The notes below the pieces were generated by a model, which did not search any database, was not told where the DNA came from, and saw only the letters and a list, made by a program, of their open reading frames with translations. Positions 1 to 8,765 of a DNA stretch of 64,000 bases are shown here, piece by piece. Origin of the DNA: Naasia aerilata (GTDB taxonomy: Bacteria > Actinomycetota > Actinomycetes > Actinomycetales > Microbacteriaceae); contig NZ_AP027731.1 in NCBI RefSeq assembly GCF_030296595.1, forward strand, positions 992,001 to 1,056,000. Reading direction: 5' to 3'. The position numbers and the translations under genes were made by a program. The first letter of the stretch is position 1; each line of letters begins with the position of its first letter.

Positions 1-10
1 CCGGCCCTTC

Positions 11-83
11 GGCTCTGTAGCTCAGTTGGTAGAGCGCACGACTGAAAATCGTGAGGTCACGGGATCGACGCCCGTCGGAGCCA
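11..83 (+). tRNA. tRNA-Phe (GAA)
   Basis: A full cloverleaf can be drawn. The 7-bp acceptor stem pairs 11-17 with 76-82 (one G-U pair). The anticodon stem pairs 37-41 with 49-53 around a 7-nt loop with GAA at 44-46. The T stem pairs 59-63 with 71-75. The discriminator is A83 and no CCA is encoded. The first T-loop base is A where T is usual. Confidence 0.97.
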
Positions 84-90
84 CTCTCGA

Positions 91-115
91 AGCCCCGGTT
101 CGCCGGGGCTTTCGT
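91..115 (+). terminator. Rho-independent terminator after tRNA-Phe
   Basis: An 8-bp perfect stem (AGCCCCGG/CCGGGGCT) closes a TTCG tetraloop and runs into TTCGTCGTT. It begins 8 bases after the tRNA, so it should end that transcript. Confidence 0.85.
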
Positions 116-173
116 CGTTCCCGGGTATGATCGGGCTCCGGGTGAAGGCGCAGCCAGGTCGGCACGTGCCCGG

Positions 174-758
174 TCAGCTCGGACGGCGCACCCGGTAGCG
201 CAGGTGCAGAACCCGGTCGCCCTGGACGATCTCCGCGTCTTCGAGCAGGTGCTGGGCGTCGAGGGACCCGAAGTAGCGCTTGCCGGACCCCAGCACCACA
301 GGGACGACATCCATCCGCACCTCGTCGATCAGGCCCGCGGCGAGCGCCTGGCCGCCGACCTCGCCGGCCGCGACCTCGACGATGCGGTCGCCCGCGAGCT
401 CCTGAGCCTCCGCAACGGCCGCCTCGATTCCGTCGACGAAGGAGAACGGCGCCTCCGGGTTCCACCCGTCGGGCGCCGGGCGATGCGTCACGACGACCAC
501 GTGGTCGACTCCGCTCGGCGGGATCCCGTCCCAGCCGTCCGTCATGTCGAAGACGTGCCGGCCGGCGACTGTCACGCCGATCCGATCCCAGTAGGCCCGG
601 ACGTAGTCGTGGGACGCCTGCGACACCTTCAGCACGCCGCTGTCGTCCAGCGGAACGTCGCCGCCCGTCAGCCAGTCGAACAGAGGTCCGGGATCGTCGT
701 TCTCGTCGGCGATGAAGCCGTCAACCGACACGGATGCATACAGAACGACGGTGCCCAT
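174..758 (-). CDS. RibD C-terminal/DHFR-like reductase family protein
   Basis: A 194-residue protein of the dihydrofolate-reductase-like fold seen in the RibD C-terminal domain. It opens with the typical strand VVLYASVSVDGFIAD, has a GRHVFDM nucleotide-loop segment near the middle and a PVVLGSGKRYF stretch near the C-terminus. Such stand-alone proteins are NADPH-dependent reductases of unknown substrate. The start at 758 is preferred to an in-frame ATG at 788 because GGAGGAG lies 7-8 bases before it. It stands alone, 85 bp from the next gene. The family call is firm; the substrate is not known. Confidence 0.85.
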   Translation of the reverse strand: MGTVVLYASVSVDGFIADENDDPGPLFDWLTGGDVPLDDSGVLKVSQASHDYVRAYWDRIGVTVAGRHVFDMTDGWDGIPPSGVDHVVVVTHRPAPDGWNPEAPFSFVDGIEAAVAEAQELAGDRIVEVAAGEVGGQALAAGLIDEVRMDVVPVVLGSGKRYFGSLDAQHLLEDAEIVQGDRVLHLRYRVRRPS

Positions 759-842
759 GGGCGCTCCTCCGACTCGAGTTGCGCCCAAGTTAGCGCGCCG
801 TGCACCTGCGCAGGGAGGACTCTGGGTCGGCCGCCGACGGGC

Positions 843-2078
843 TCAGTCCGTCTCGCCGATGGGGAGCTGCCCGTAGCGGGACACCTCGTCGCGGTGCCTC
901 ATCACCTCGGACCGCATGCCGATGCCGCAGACCCCGACCAGCTCGGCTCCGACGAAGTAGCCGTACACGCAGTCCTCCCCTCGGCGTCCCGCCAGCAGCT
1001 CCACCCGGTCGGCCAGCGCCGGCAGGCCGTAGGCCAGGAGGCGGATGTCGTACTGGTCGCTCCAGAAGGAGGGGATCGGGGCGAACCGCTCGGCGACCGC
1101 ATCCGCCAGGCCCGGATCGCCGGCCAGCTGCAGCGCGAGCACCCGGCCCGCGCGCTTGGCCGTCTCGGTGGGGATGTTCCAGTGCTCGATCGACGCGGGA
1201 GTGTCCCCGTAGATGGCGTTCGGGAACCGGGCGACATCCCCGACGGCGAACACATCTGGCCAGGGACTGCCATCGACCCTGAGCACGCGCATCGCCGAGT
1301 CGGTGCGCAGTCCCAGGTCGGCGTCCACGTCGTTCCCGCTCAGCCACTCGGTGTTGTGCACCGAGCCGATCGCCTCGACGAGGACCTGGCAGGCGAGCTC
1401 CGACCCGTCCGCCAGCCGGACGCCCTCGACGAGGTCTCGGCCGATGACCTCGGCGACGTGCGTCCCCATGTGGAAGGAGACACCTCGCTGCTCGTGCCGC
1501 TCCATCAGGTCCTCCGCCAGCGCTTCCCCGAGCGGCCCCAGCATCGGAAGCCCCGAGGAGCCCACCACGGTCACCTCGCACCCGAGCTGGCGCGCCGTCG
1601 CGGCCACTTCGCAGCCGACAAAACCCGAGCCGGCGATCACCACCCGCGTGCCCGGCGTCAGGGCCGCGCTGAGCTCGCCGGCATCGTCGAGGGTGCGCAG
1701 CGCGAACGCACCGGCCAGCGCCGCCGTGCGCGGGAAGAGCCGCTTGGGACGGAGCCCCGTCGCCACGACCAGGGCCCGATAGCCGACCTCCTCGCCGTCC
1801 GCGGTGCGGACCCGGCGGCGTTCGAGGTCCGCCGATCCGATCCGCGTTCCGAGCCGCCAGAGGACATCTGCGGTCGCGGCACGCTGCGGGAAGGCGACCG
1901 CCGCGTGAGTGACCTCGCCGCCCGCGAGGACGTCCTTCGACAGAGGCGGCCGATTGTAGGGAGCGTGCGGCTCGTCGCCGAAGACCGTGACGGGGCCGGC
2001 GTACCCGGACCGGCGGAGGGCCTCGGCGGTGCGCAGCCCTCCGAGGGACGCCCCGACGATGACGACCGGATCGCTCAC
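843..2078 (-). CDS. FAD-dependent NAD(P)H:ferredoxin reductase family protein
   Basis: A 411-residue two-dinucleotide-domain flavoprotein. The FAD-binding GASLGG is at residues 9-14 and the NAD(P)H-binding GSGFVG at 150-155. A later VFAVGDVA segment is the second FAD contact, and a C-terminal reductase-type domain follows. It resembles putidaredoxin/rubredoxin reductases that pass electrons from NAD(P)H to a small ferredoxin. The GTG start at 2078 is 8 bases after the stop of a ferredoxin gene, so the pair is co-transcribed and likely forms one electron-transfer chain. Such pairs often serve a cytochrome P450, but none is in this window, so the terminal acceptor is unknown. Confidence 0.88.
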   Translation of the reverse strand: MSDPVVIVGASLGGLRTAEALRRSGYAGPVTVFGDEPHAPYNRPPLSKDVLAGGEVTHAAVAFPQRAATADVLWRLGTRIGSADLERRRVRTADGEEVGYRALVVATGLRPKRLFPRTAALAGAFALRTLDDAGELSAALTPGTRVVIAGSGFVGCEVAATARQLGCEVTVVGSSGLPMLGPLGEALAEDLMERHEQRGVSFHMGTHVAEVIGRDLVEGVRLADGSELACQVLVEAIGSVHNTEWLSGNDVDADLGLRTDSAMRVLRVDGSPWPDVFAVGDVARFPNAIYGDTPASIEHWNIPTETAKRAGRVLALQLAGDPGLADAVAERFAPIPSFWSDQYDIRLLAYGLPALADRVELLAGRRGEDCVYGYFVGAELVGVCGIGMRSEVMRHRDEVSRYGQLPIGETD

Positions 2079-2086
2079 GCGGCCGC

Positions 2087-2275
2087 CTACCTCAGCGCGA
2101 TGGCCTGCATGGGGCACACGTCGACCGCCGCCTCGACATTGTCGAGCTCCGAGTCGTCGGCCACGGGGACGTACTCCATCTCGTCCTTGGCGTTCAGAGA
2201 GAAGACGTTCGGAGCCGCGAGAACGCACTCTCCGAAGTTCTGGCACTGCGTCCGGTCCACTTCGATCTTCACCAT
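2087..2275 (-). CDS. Small three-cysteine ferredoxin
   Basis: A 62-residue protein with three cluster cysteines (C11, C17 and C54 followed by Pro). Phe14 stands where a fourth cysteine of a [4Fe-4S] site would lie. This is the pattern of single-cluster ferredoxins that feed actinobacterial P450s, usually [3Fe-4S]. GGAGG lies 6 bases before the ATG. It is the first gene of a two-gene unit with the flavoprotein reductase downstream. The cluster type is inferred from the cysteine pattern. Confidence 0.9.
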   Translation of the reverse strand: MVKIEVDRTQCQNFGECVLAAPNVFSLNAKDEMEYVPVADDSELDNVEAAVDVCPMQAIALR

Positions 2276-2361
2276 GGCAGAACCTCCGTCGAATCGATCG
2301 CCACCCCGATCGTGCCAGATGGTCCGGCGAAGGTCCTGGACGGCCCCTCGGCGGCGACCGT

Positions 2362-2811
2362 TCAGCTCCGGGAGCCGTCGAGCTCCTGCGCGAGCTCGAC
2401 GAGGATCCCCTCGGGCCCGCGGACGTAGCAGACGAGGTACACGCCCTCGTAGTCGACGATCTCGCGCACGAGGTCGTACCCCAGCTCCCTCACCGCCTCC
2501 ACGGCGGCGCGCACGTCGTCCACCACCAGGGCGAAGTGGCGGAGGCCGGGGCGGGTGATGGCCGCGGCGCCCGCCTGCTCGCCGCCTGCGGGCTTCAGGA
2601 AGCGCGACACCTCGAGCCAGGTGTCGCCGCCCGGCATGCGGATGGGCACCATCTCCACGCTGGACCCGGGAACGCCGTTGACCCGGCCCACCCAGTCGCC
2701 GGCGACGGTCATCGGGGAGTCGGCCCGCAGCCCCAGAGCGACGAAGAAGGCGACGGCGGCCTCGAGGTCGGCGACGGTGATCCCGAGATGGTCGATGCGA
2801 CGGACAGCCAT
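2362..2811 (-). CDS. VOC family (glyoxalase-like) protein
   Basis: A 149-residue protein with the two beta-alpha-beta-beta-beta halves of the vicinal oxygen chelate fold. The first half starts with RIDHLGITVADLEAAV and the second with GLRHFALVVDD; it ends in GILVELAQ. His8, His116 and the late Glu are plausible metal ligands. The start at 2811 is chosen because the fold begins there; a longer in-frame extension is Arg-rich and not family-like. It is upstream of the ferredoxin genes on the same strand (86-bp gap). The substrate cannot be told from sequence. Confidence 0.85.
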   Translation of the reverse strand: MAVRRIDHLGITVADLEAAVAFFVALGLRADSPMTVAGDWVGRVNGVPGSSVEMVPIRMPGGDTWLEVSRFLKPAGGEQAGAAAITRPGLRHFALVVDDVRAAVEAVRELGYDLVREIVDYEGVYLVCYVRGPEGILVELAQELDGSRS

Positions 2812-2909
2812 GGCGCGATCGTAGAACCGCCGCGGGTCGTCCGGACAGCCGCACCCCGCACCCGGGTCGCGCGATGTCCGCCTCATCCGCCACTGTCAGG
2901 GGTGGGGCG

Positions 2910-2915
2910 TACCGT
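2910..2915 (+). promoter_or_regulatory. -10 box of a leaderless start
   Basis: TACCGT followed by exactly six bases and a GTG that begins the Vsr-like gene. No Shine-Dalgarno sequence precedes this GTG. The same TACCGT-6-GTG arrangement precedes the sterol-carrier-like gene at 49189. Confidence 0.55.
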
Positions 2916-2921
2916 GCCGGT

Positions 2922-3773
2922 GTGGCCGAGCCGATCCGGGACTGGTGGGCGCGCCGCCAGTTCTCGCGCGGCGTGGACGTCCCGTACCCGATCGGCACCT
3001 ACCGGGAGGCCTGGGCCCCGTTCCCGGTCCTCATCCAGCAGTACCACCCGGAGTTCAACGCGGGGATCACGCTGACCCAGATCCCGCCGGCGGCCGAGGT
3101 CCTGCTCCAGTGGCAGTGCGACTCCGGCCACATCTTCGTGGCGACGCCCGAGGAGCAGCGCAGCCGGCCCGGGCGCGAGCGTCGGCGCTCCTCCTGGTGC
3201 CCGGATTGCCTCGACGCCGCCCGGCCGAAGCCCATCCTGCCCGTCGGTGCATGGGCCGCCGCCGGTGTCCCGCTTCCCCGCCAGAAGGAGCGCACGCGCC
3301 CCGTCGTCGACCTGTGCGCCAAGACGCCGGACGTTCCCGTGGGCGAGCCGTTCGTCAGCACCTGTGCCCCCAAGCCGGCCTCGGCCGTGGAGGCGGAGTT
3401 GCGCGCCGAGCTCACTGCACTCCTCCTCTCTACGGAGGGCTTCAACGCCGTGCGGGTGCGGCGCCCCTTCTTCGACCACCTCGAGGTCTGGCCCGACATC
3501 CTGTTCCCGGAGCTGCGGATCGCCGTCGAGTACGACAGCACCGGGCGGCACGGGCTCGAGCACGTCGGGCGGCGCGAAGAGGCCGACCGGCGCAAGGACC
3601 GTGCGGCGAGAGCCGCGGGCTGGGAGGTCGTCCGGATCCGGACGGGCAAGCTGGAGAAGCTCGGACCGCACGACCTCCAGCTGGGCGCGCTCAATCCGCG
3701 CGCGTATGCGGCGATCGTGGACGAGTTCCGCGAGATCCGCGGCCCCCTCTTCGTGGACGCCTACCTGCGCTGA
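2922..3773 (+). CDS. Zinc-ribbon protein with Vsr/DUF559-like nuclease domain
   Basis: A 283-residue protein with two recognisable parts. A zinc-binding treble-clef-like module uses C66, H70, C93 and C96. The C-terminal half carries the core of the very-short-patch-repair/DUF559 nuclease fold: D192, E203 and D205 in a PDILFP..IAVEYD context, then H210, a basic helix and GWEVVRIRTG. These residues are what the PD-(D/E)xK-like family uses for metal-dependent cutting. The GTG at 2922 is preferred to ATG 2874 because of the TACCGT box. It converges on a GIY-YIG gene with 12 bp between the stops. DNA cleavage is inferred; the target is unknown. Confidence 0.72.
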   Translation: MAEPIRDWWARRQFSRGVDVPYPIGTYREAWAPFPVLIQQYHPEFNAGITLTQIPPAAEVLLQWQCDSGHIFVATPEEQRSRPGRERRRSSWCPDCLDAARPKPILPVGAWAAAGVPLPRQKERTRPVVDLCAKTPDVPVGEPFVSTCAPKPASAVEAELRAELTALLLSTEGFNAVRVRRPFFDHLEVWPDILFPELRIAVEYDSTGRHGLEHVGRREEADRRKDRAARAAGWEVVRIRTGKLEKLGPHDLQLGALNPRAYAAIVDEFREIRGPLFVDAYLR

Positions 3774-3785
3774 GCGCGCCACGGG

Positions 3786-4391
3786 CTACTGCTGGAGCGC
3801 CGTCGCCTCGCTGACCCAGCGGGCATAGAGCTCCCACGGATCGTGCACGCCGGCCGCCACCAGGTCGACGTGCCGCACCACTTCGGGCGACAGCCGGAAC
3901 CACTCGCCGCCCACGCGGTCGGCGGCGAACTCGCCGTGGCGGCGCTGCTCGAGCGCGCGGCCCCCGCGCTCGAACGCCAGCAGCTCGTCGTGCCAGATGC
4001 GCCCGAAGCGCTGGCGCGGGTTCCCGGTGGTCCCGATCTTCACGCGGTCGGCGTACCGCAGGTAGTAGACCACGTCGACGCGCGGCCGCGGGAGCTCGTG
4101 GTCGAGCACCTCCCCCAGCCGCCATTCGCAGATCCCGCAGAGCCAGCCCGACGGATACCGGACGCCGACCCGGCTTCCGCAGGCGCGGCACGGGGTCGGC
4201 AGCAGGTCCGCGACTCCCTCGGACCGCAGAGCCCAGTCGCCGGCGACGGAGAGGTGGAGCTCGCAGAGCTCGAGCGGTGCGTCCGGAGCGACCGGGCGGG
4301 CACAATCCCGGATCGAGCAGCCGGGGTCGTCCGGCGCTCGCACCTTCGAGCTGAGCAGGAGCGAGCTGGAGGTGGGACGACGGCCGGACAT
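3786..4391 (-). CDS. GIY-YIG nuclease family protein with zinc-binding N-terminus
   Basis: A 201-residue protein. The C-terminal half is a T5orf172/MUG113-type GIY-YIG domain: VYYLRYADRVKIG at about 108-120 (the YxG-like strand), Arg127 and Arg130, then Glu148 and Glu163-Trp as metal-site candidates. The N-terminal half has two cysteine clusters, C25/C30/C43/H46 and C68/C71/C85/C88, likely two zinc sites. A GAGGGAG stretch about ten bases upstream supports the ATG at 4391. Nuclease activity on DNA is expected from the family, but the substrate is unknown. Confidence 0.78.
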   Translation of the reverse strand: MSGRRPTSSSLLLSSKVRAPDDPGCSIRDCARPVAPDAPLELCELHLSVAGDWALRSEGVADLLPTPCRACGSRVGVRYPSGWLCGICEWRLGEVLDHELPRPRVDVVYYLRYADRVKIGTTGNPRQRFGRIWHDELLAFERGGRALEQRRHGEFAADRVGGEWFRLSPEVVRHVDLVAAGVHDPWELYARWVSEATALQQ

Positions 4392-4482
4392 GCGATGCTG
4401 CTCCCTCGTGGGTCAGGAGCAGGTCCGGCCACCTGCAGGTTCGATGGTATCGGCGCGGCCCGACACCGACACCGACCCCAAG

Positions 4483-4935
4483 CTAGGTGGCGGCGCCCGT
4501 CGGTCCCTCGAGGCGGGCACGCACCGCCCGCAGCACCTCGGCGCGGTGGCAGTGGTCCTCGCTCTGCTCGAAGCACAGCAGCGCGACCCGCTGCTCGGCG
4601 GCGAGCGCGGCGATCTCGCCGAGGGCCGCTGACGCCGGCTCCGTTCGCAGGAGGGCGCGGTAGCGGTCCCGTGCCTCCCTCCCTGCAGGAGTCTCAGGGG
4701 CGTCGGCGAAGCCGGCCCGGTTGTCCTTCGGGTTGCCGAGCGCGGGCAGATGGAGGTAGCCGATCCCGTGCTCGCGCAGGATGTCGGCCCACGCTCGCTT
4801 GCTGAACCCGGGCTTCCGGGACAGCGGGGTCAGCCGCACGTCGACGAGTGTGCCGACCCCGGAGTCGGCGAGCCAGCCCGCGAGCCCTGCGGCTGTCGCG
4901 CCCTGGTAGCCGACGCCGACGATTCCGGCCGTCAT
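4483..4935 (-). CDS. DUF488 family protein
   Basis: A 150-residue DUF488 protein. It has the typical opening GIVGVGYQG, the conserved LVDVRLTPLSRKPGFSK block and the late LLCFEQSEDHCHRAEV block with clustered Cys and His, which may bind metal. The function of the family is not established. It starts 2 bp after the stop of a small upstream gene, so the two are one transcription unit. Confidence 0.88.
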   Translation of the reverse strand: MTAGIVGVGYQGATAAGLAGWLADSGVGTLVDVRLTPLSRKPGFSKRAWADILREHGIGYLHLPALGNPKDNRAGFADAPETPAGREARDRYRALLRTEPASAALGEIAALAAEQRVALLCFEQSEDHCHRAEVLRAVRARLEGPTGAAT

Positions 4936-4937
4936 CG

Positions 4938-5255
4938 TCAGGGAAGGGGAGTGTCCAGGCGCGCTGCGCTCCGCCGCTCGCGCCCGGAGAGGTCGGCCGC
5001 GCGCACGGGCGACACGAGAGTCCAATGCTGACCGACCGGGCAGCGCTGCAGTCGCCACCAGCCGAGGCGGATCGACTTCACCGAGATGCCGGGAATCCAC
5101 CAGGTCGTGAAGAGGTGGCCCGAGCGACACCGGACCACCGTCCTGCCACCGACCGAGTAGCCGAGGCTGCGCGCCACCAGGGTCCCGACGAGCAGGACGA
5201 CCGCGCTGGCCACCGTCGACCGGCGTGCCCGGCGTCCGAACTTCTGCATCTTCAT
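4938..5255 (-). CDS. Small conserved protein, one membrane segment plus zinc-ribbon-like tail
   Basis: A 105-residue protein. After a basic N-terminus (RRARRS) a hydrophobic segment near residues 15-32 could anchor it in the membrane. A conserved-looking block follows: C43 with a nearby GHLF, a TWWIPGISVK stretch, then RLGWWRLQRCPVGQHW containing C72. The two cysteines and the histidines suggest a metal site. GAGGAGG about 6 bases before the ATG decides the start. It is upstream of the DUF488 gene. I do not recognise a named family. Confidence 0.7.
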   Translation of the reverse strand: MKMQKFGRRARRSTVASAVVLLVGTLVARSLGYSVGGRTVVRCRSGHLFTTWWIPGISVKSIRLGWWRLQRCPVGQHWTLVSPVRAADLSGRERRSAARLDTPLP

Positions 5256-5350
5256 GGCCGTCCTCCTCGTGCGCCGACGGGAGCAGTATGCCCCCGCGTC
5301 GTCGTGCGCAGGGTGGCCGAGGTCCCTCGACAGTCCCGCACCCCCGTCGA

Positions 5351-5356
5351 TAGTGT
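5351..5356 (+). promoter_or_regulatory. -10 box of a leaderless start
   Basis: TAGTGT followed by seven bases and the GTG (5364) proposed as the start of the large BTAD regulator. It lies in the 108-bp divergent gap next to the small membrane protein gene. Confidence 0.5.
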
Positions 5357-5363
5357 GCCGGTC

Positions 5364-8162
5364 GTGGATTCCGCGGGAGGCATGGACTGCCGGATCCGCC
5401 TGCTCGGCGAGGTGGCCGTCTTCCTGCACGGCGACCGGCTCCCCTGCCCGGCGGGGTGACCACGGCGCTCCTCGCGCGGCTCGCGCTTTCCCCGGGCGAG
5501 CTGGTGCGCACCGAGGCTCTAATCCGCGAACTGTGGAGCGAGCCGACCCCGGCCGCCGTGAACACGCTGCGCTCCCGGGTCTCGGTGCTTCGCGCCGGAC
5601 CCCTCCGGACCGTCCTGCACGCGGAGCGGGCGGGTACCGACTGACCGTCGACCCGGCCGACGTCGACCTCGTCCGCCTTCGCACGCTGCTCAGCGTCCCG
5701 GGAAGCAGCGACGAGGAGGACCGGGAGCGCCTCGAGGAGGCCGAGCAGCTCTGGGGGCGCCCGCACTGCCGGAGCTCGACGACTTCGCATTCGTGGCGCC
5801 CGCCCGCCGGGAGCTGACCGAGCGGATCGTCGCGGGAGCCGAGCGCCTGGCGGTCCTTCGGACGCGGGCGGGAGATCCCGCTGCGGCGGTCGGCGGGCTC
5901 GAGGCACTCGTCCGCCAGCATCCGCTGCGCGAGGGGCTCGCTGTCGCGCTCGCCCGAGCACTGCACGAGCTCGGCCGTCAGGCCGACGCGCTCGCCGCGT
6001 TGGACGCGCTGGAGTCCGCCCTGCAGAGCGGCCCGGGGATCGACGTGTCCGCCGCTGTCCGGGAGGTCCGCACCTCCATCGTGCGGAGGGCGGCCCTGCC
6101 GGAGAGCGGAGGCACCGAGGTCGAGCGGCACGGCGTCCCCGTCCCGCTCACGCGGCTGGTCGGCCGGACGGAGGAGCTCGTCGCGATCGCACAGGCCCGG
6201 AGTGCATCGCGACTGGTCACCCTGACCGGGCCGGGCGGCGTCGGCAAGAGCCGCCTCGCCGTCGAGACCGCTCGCAACTCCGGCACTGCGCCGCAGAGCG
6301 TGCAATGGATGTTCGCGCTGGCCGACGTGCGGCCGGGAACCGTCCTCGAGACCGTCGCAGCCGTGTTGGGCTCCCCCACCGCGACGCCCGCCGGCATTGC
6401 GCGCCGCCTCGGCGACCGCCCCGCGCTGCTCCTCCTCGACAACGCCGAGCACGTCCTCGAGGAGGTGCGAGAGCTGGCGATCGCGCTGCTCGGGGAGAGC
6501 CCGGGCATCGCGATCCTCGCCACCAGCCGCGAGCCGCTCGGCGTTCCGGGTGAGCGTGTCGTGCGCATCGCGCCGTGGGCCGACGGGGCGCTCGACTCCG
6601 CTGTGGAGCTGCTCATCGACCGCGTGCGCGACGTCGATCCCGCGCGGCCGTGGACCGCCGAGACCCGGGAGGTCGCCCGGCGCCTGTGCGAGCGCGTGGA
6701 CGGGCTGCCGCTCGGGATCGAGCTCATCGCGGCGATGGCCGACGTCTACGACCTCCCGGAGCTCCTCGAGGCCATCGACTCCCACCAGGACCTGACGGCA
6801 CCGCGCGTAGCACCCGCGCGGCATGCGAGTCTCACCTCGGTCCTCGACTGGAGCTTCCGCCTCCTCGACGCGGAGGAGCAGCGCCTGCTGGCACAGCTGA
6901 GCGGGTTCGCCGGCCCGTTTCCCCTGGACGCCGTGGAGGGGATCTGCGTCGGGTCCGACGTCCGCCGGCTCACCGAGGAGCTGGCCAGGAAATCGCTGGT
7001 CGCGGTCGCGGCGAGCGCGGACGGCACCCGGCGTTACCGTCTGCTCGAATCCGTCCGGCGCTTCGCCGCCGCCGAGCTCTCCCCTGCGGACCGCGAGGCC
7101 TGGGAGGCGCGACACGAGGCCTGGCACATCGACCTCGTGGAGCGCACGTGGCCCCTGCTGCGATCGCATGACGCACCCGGGGGTCACGCGCGGCTCTCCG
7201 CCAGCCGCGCGGACATCCTCGCCGTCCTCGACCGCATCCTGGCGCGTCGCGACGCGCGGGCGGCGGTGCAGCTCACGGGCGGCATCGCCTGGCACCTCGC
7301 CCGCCGCGGCCTGCTGCTGGACGGCCGCCGGTACGTGGAGTCGGCCCTCGAGCTGCCGGGCCCTGTCCCCCCGATCGAGCTGGCCAGGGCCTGCGCCGGC
7401 GTCGCCTACATCGGCTACGGGCTGGGCGATCGGGAGGGGAGCCTCCGCCACCTACGGCACGGGCAGGAGGCGGCCGCCGCCTCGGGCGATCCGAGCTGGA
7501 TCGCGCTGTTCGAGGCGTACGACCACTACTGGGTGAGCCTGTTCGGCGACGTCTCCTCGCTCGCCGCCGTCGCCGACCCACCGCCGCTCGACCCTGGCAT
7601 CGAGCCGTGGGTGCGCGCGGACGTCCTCCTCCTGCGCGGTGCGGTGCTCACCGCACTCGGCCGGCACACCGACGCGCTCGCCCGACTCGACGAGGCACGG
7701 CACGCCGCCGCCGAGATCGGGCACAACTGGGCCGAGGTCACGGCCATCTACTTCTCGTCCAAGACGCTCCTCGACATGCGCAGGGGAGCGGAGGCCGCGA
7801 GAGCGGCCCGGGCCGGCCTGGAGCTGACGCTGCCCGGCCGGGTCAACTCGGTCACCTCGCCGCTGCTGCACCTCTACGTGCTGGCCGCGGCATCCGCCCT
7901 GCTGGAGCGCCATCGGGAGGGCGCCATCCTCTACGGGGCGATCGACCGGCACGCACGTCCCTACGGGTTCGACCTCATGCGGGTCGAGGGCGCGGAGGGT
8001 CAGCGGCGGCGAGACCTCGTCGCGCGAGGCCTCACGCCGGCCGAGTGGGACGAGGCGTACCGGCAGGGCGGCGAGCTCGACTACGACCAGATGGTGCGCC
8101 TCGCCCTCGCCCTCGCCGAGCCGCGCCGGGCGGTGCGGCCCGTCCTGCTCGGCACCGCCTGA
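5364..8162 (+). CDS. BTAD/NB-ARC AfsR-like transcriptional regulator (three frameshifts)
   Basis: About 933 residues once three single missing bases are restored. The N-terminal winged-helix and BTAD-like region is split over three frames between 5364 and 5800. The break points are at G-rich runs near 5453-5456, 5625-5632 and 5752-5756, and each moves the frame by -1. The rest is open to 8162: an NTPase with P-loop GPGGVGKS, Walker B ALLLLDNAE and a TSREPL sensor, then helical repeats. Such proteins regulate specialised metabolism or stress genes. As written it would yield only about 30 residues. Because the frame is restored so neatly, assembly error is more likely than decay. Confidence 0.78.
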
Positions 8163-8191
8163 CCGCACCCCAGTGCGGCGGTAACGCCGTT

Positions 8192-8292
8192 GCGCGGATC
8201 AGGAAATCGGCCCCGACACGCCGCCGAAGCTCCTGAGCGGCGTGTGAAACCGGCCGAGGGTCCTGATCCGCGTGAAATCTCCTGATCCGCGC
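8192..8292. repeat. Intergenic nested palindrome (CGCGGATCAGGA type)
   Basis: Arm CGCGGATCAGGA (8193-8204) pairs perfectly with 8261-8272; a second copy of the right arm lies at 8280-8292. Inside are a 6-bp stem (8207-8212 with 8252-8257) and a 9-bp perfect hairpin (8216-8224 with 8237-8245). It begins 30 bp after the regulator stop. There is no T-tract. Confidence 0.8.
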
Positions 8293-8472
8293 AAGAGGGA
8301 GGGACCGAACCGGAAATCGGGCTCGGAGTCGGCCGGATCGCCGCGCGTCAGGCCGGCTCGGCTGGTTCTCCCGGTGTAACAGGCATGCTTCGTGGGCGTG
8401 TCGCAACGCCGAGATCGGGTTGCGAGGGCCCAGCCTCCTCTCAATCGTCCAGGCCCTCCGAGAGGAACCACC

Positions 8473-8687
8473 TTGAGCAACGAGCCCACCGTCCCCCGGC
8501 ACGCACCACCGTTCTGCCGGCCCAGCCCGTGTACTGCGGGCAGGTCGACCTCACCGCGGGGTCGTACGCCGTATGGGTCGAGTTCGTCTGGAGCTCGGAA
8601 CGTGAGGAGTGGATCGTGACGCCCCGACTGCGCCGCGGACCGACCCTCGACGAGGAGCTGGCCTCCCTCACCGACGCCGCCGAGTAG
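8473..8687 (+). CDS. Small hypothetical protein (one frameshift)
   Basis: About 71 residues if one base is restored near the CCCCC run at 8492-8497. The proposed start is TTG 8473, giving MSNEPTVPR before the break; the rest reads VYCGQVDLTAGSYAVWVEFVW to a Glu/Asp-rich end. GAGAGG lies about 8 bases before the TTG. An uninterrupted alternative begins at ATG 8385, but its first 40 residues show out-of-frame composition. No family is recognised. Confidence 0.5.
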
Positions 8688-8765
8688 CGCAAGCCCCTAC
8701 CCGTCCGCGCGGGGTCGGGCGAGCCTGAGTCCGAGGCCTCTCCGAGGCCGGGATCAGGAGGAGCG

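Noticed and set aside
11-83. tRNA-Phe as integration site of a mobile element
   Set aside because: No integrase and no repeat of the tRNA 3' end was found nearby; normal housekeeping-type genes follow.
51-2558. Long plus-strand open frame at the left end
   Set aside because: Shadow of the minus-strand reductase, ferredoxin and VOC genes, which have clear motifs and ribosome-binding sites.
5364-5800. Programmed ribosomal frameshifting in the BTAD regulator
   Set aside because: Three -1 sites in 350 bp without slippery heptamers, and the same kind of break in fifteen other genes, make sequencing error far likelier.
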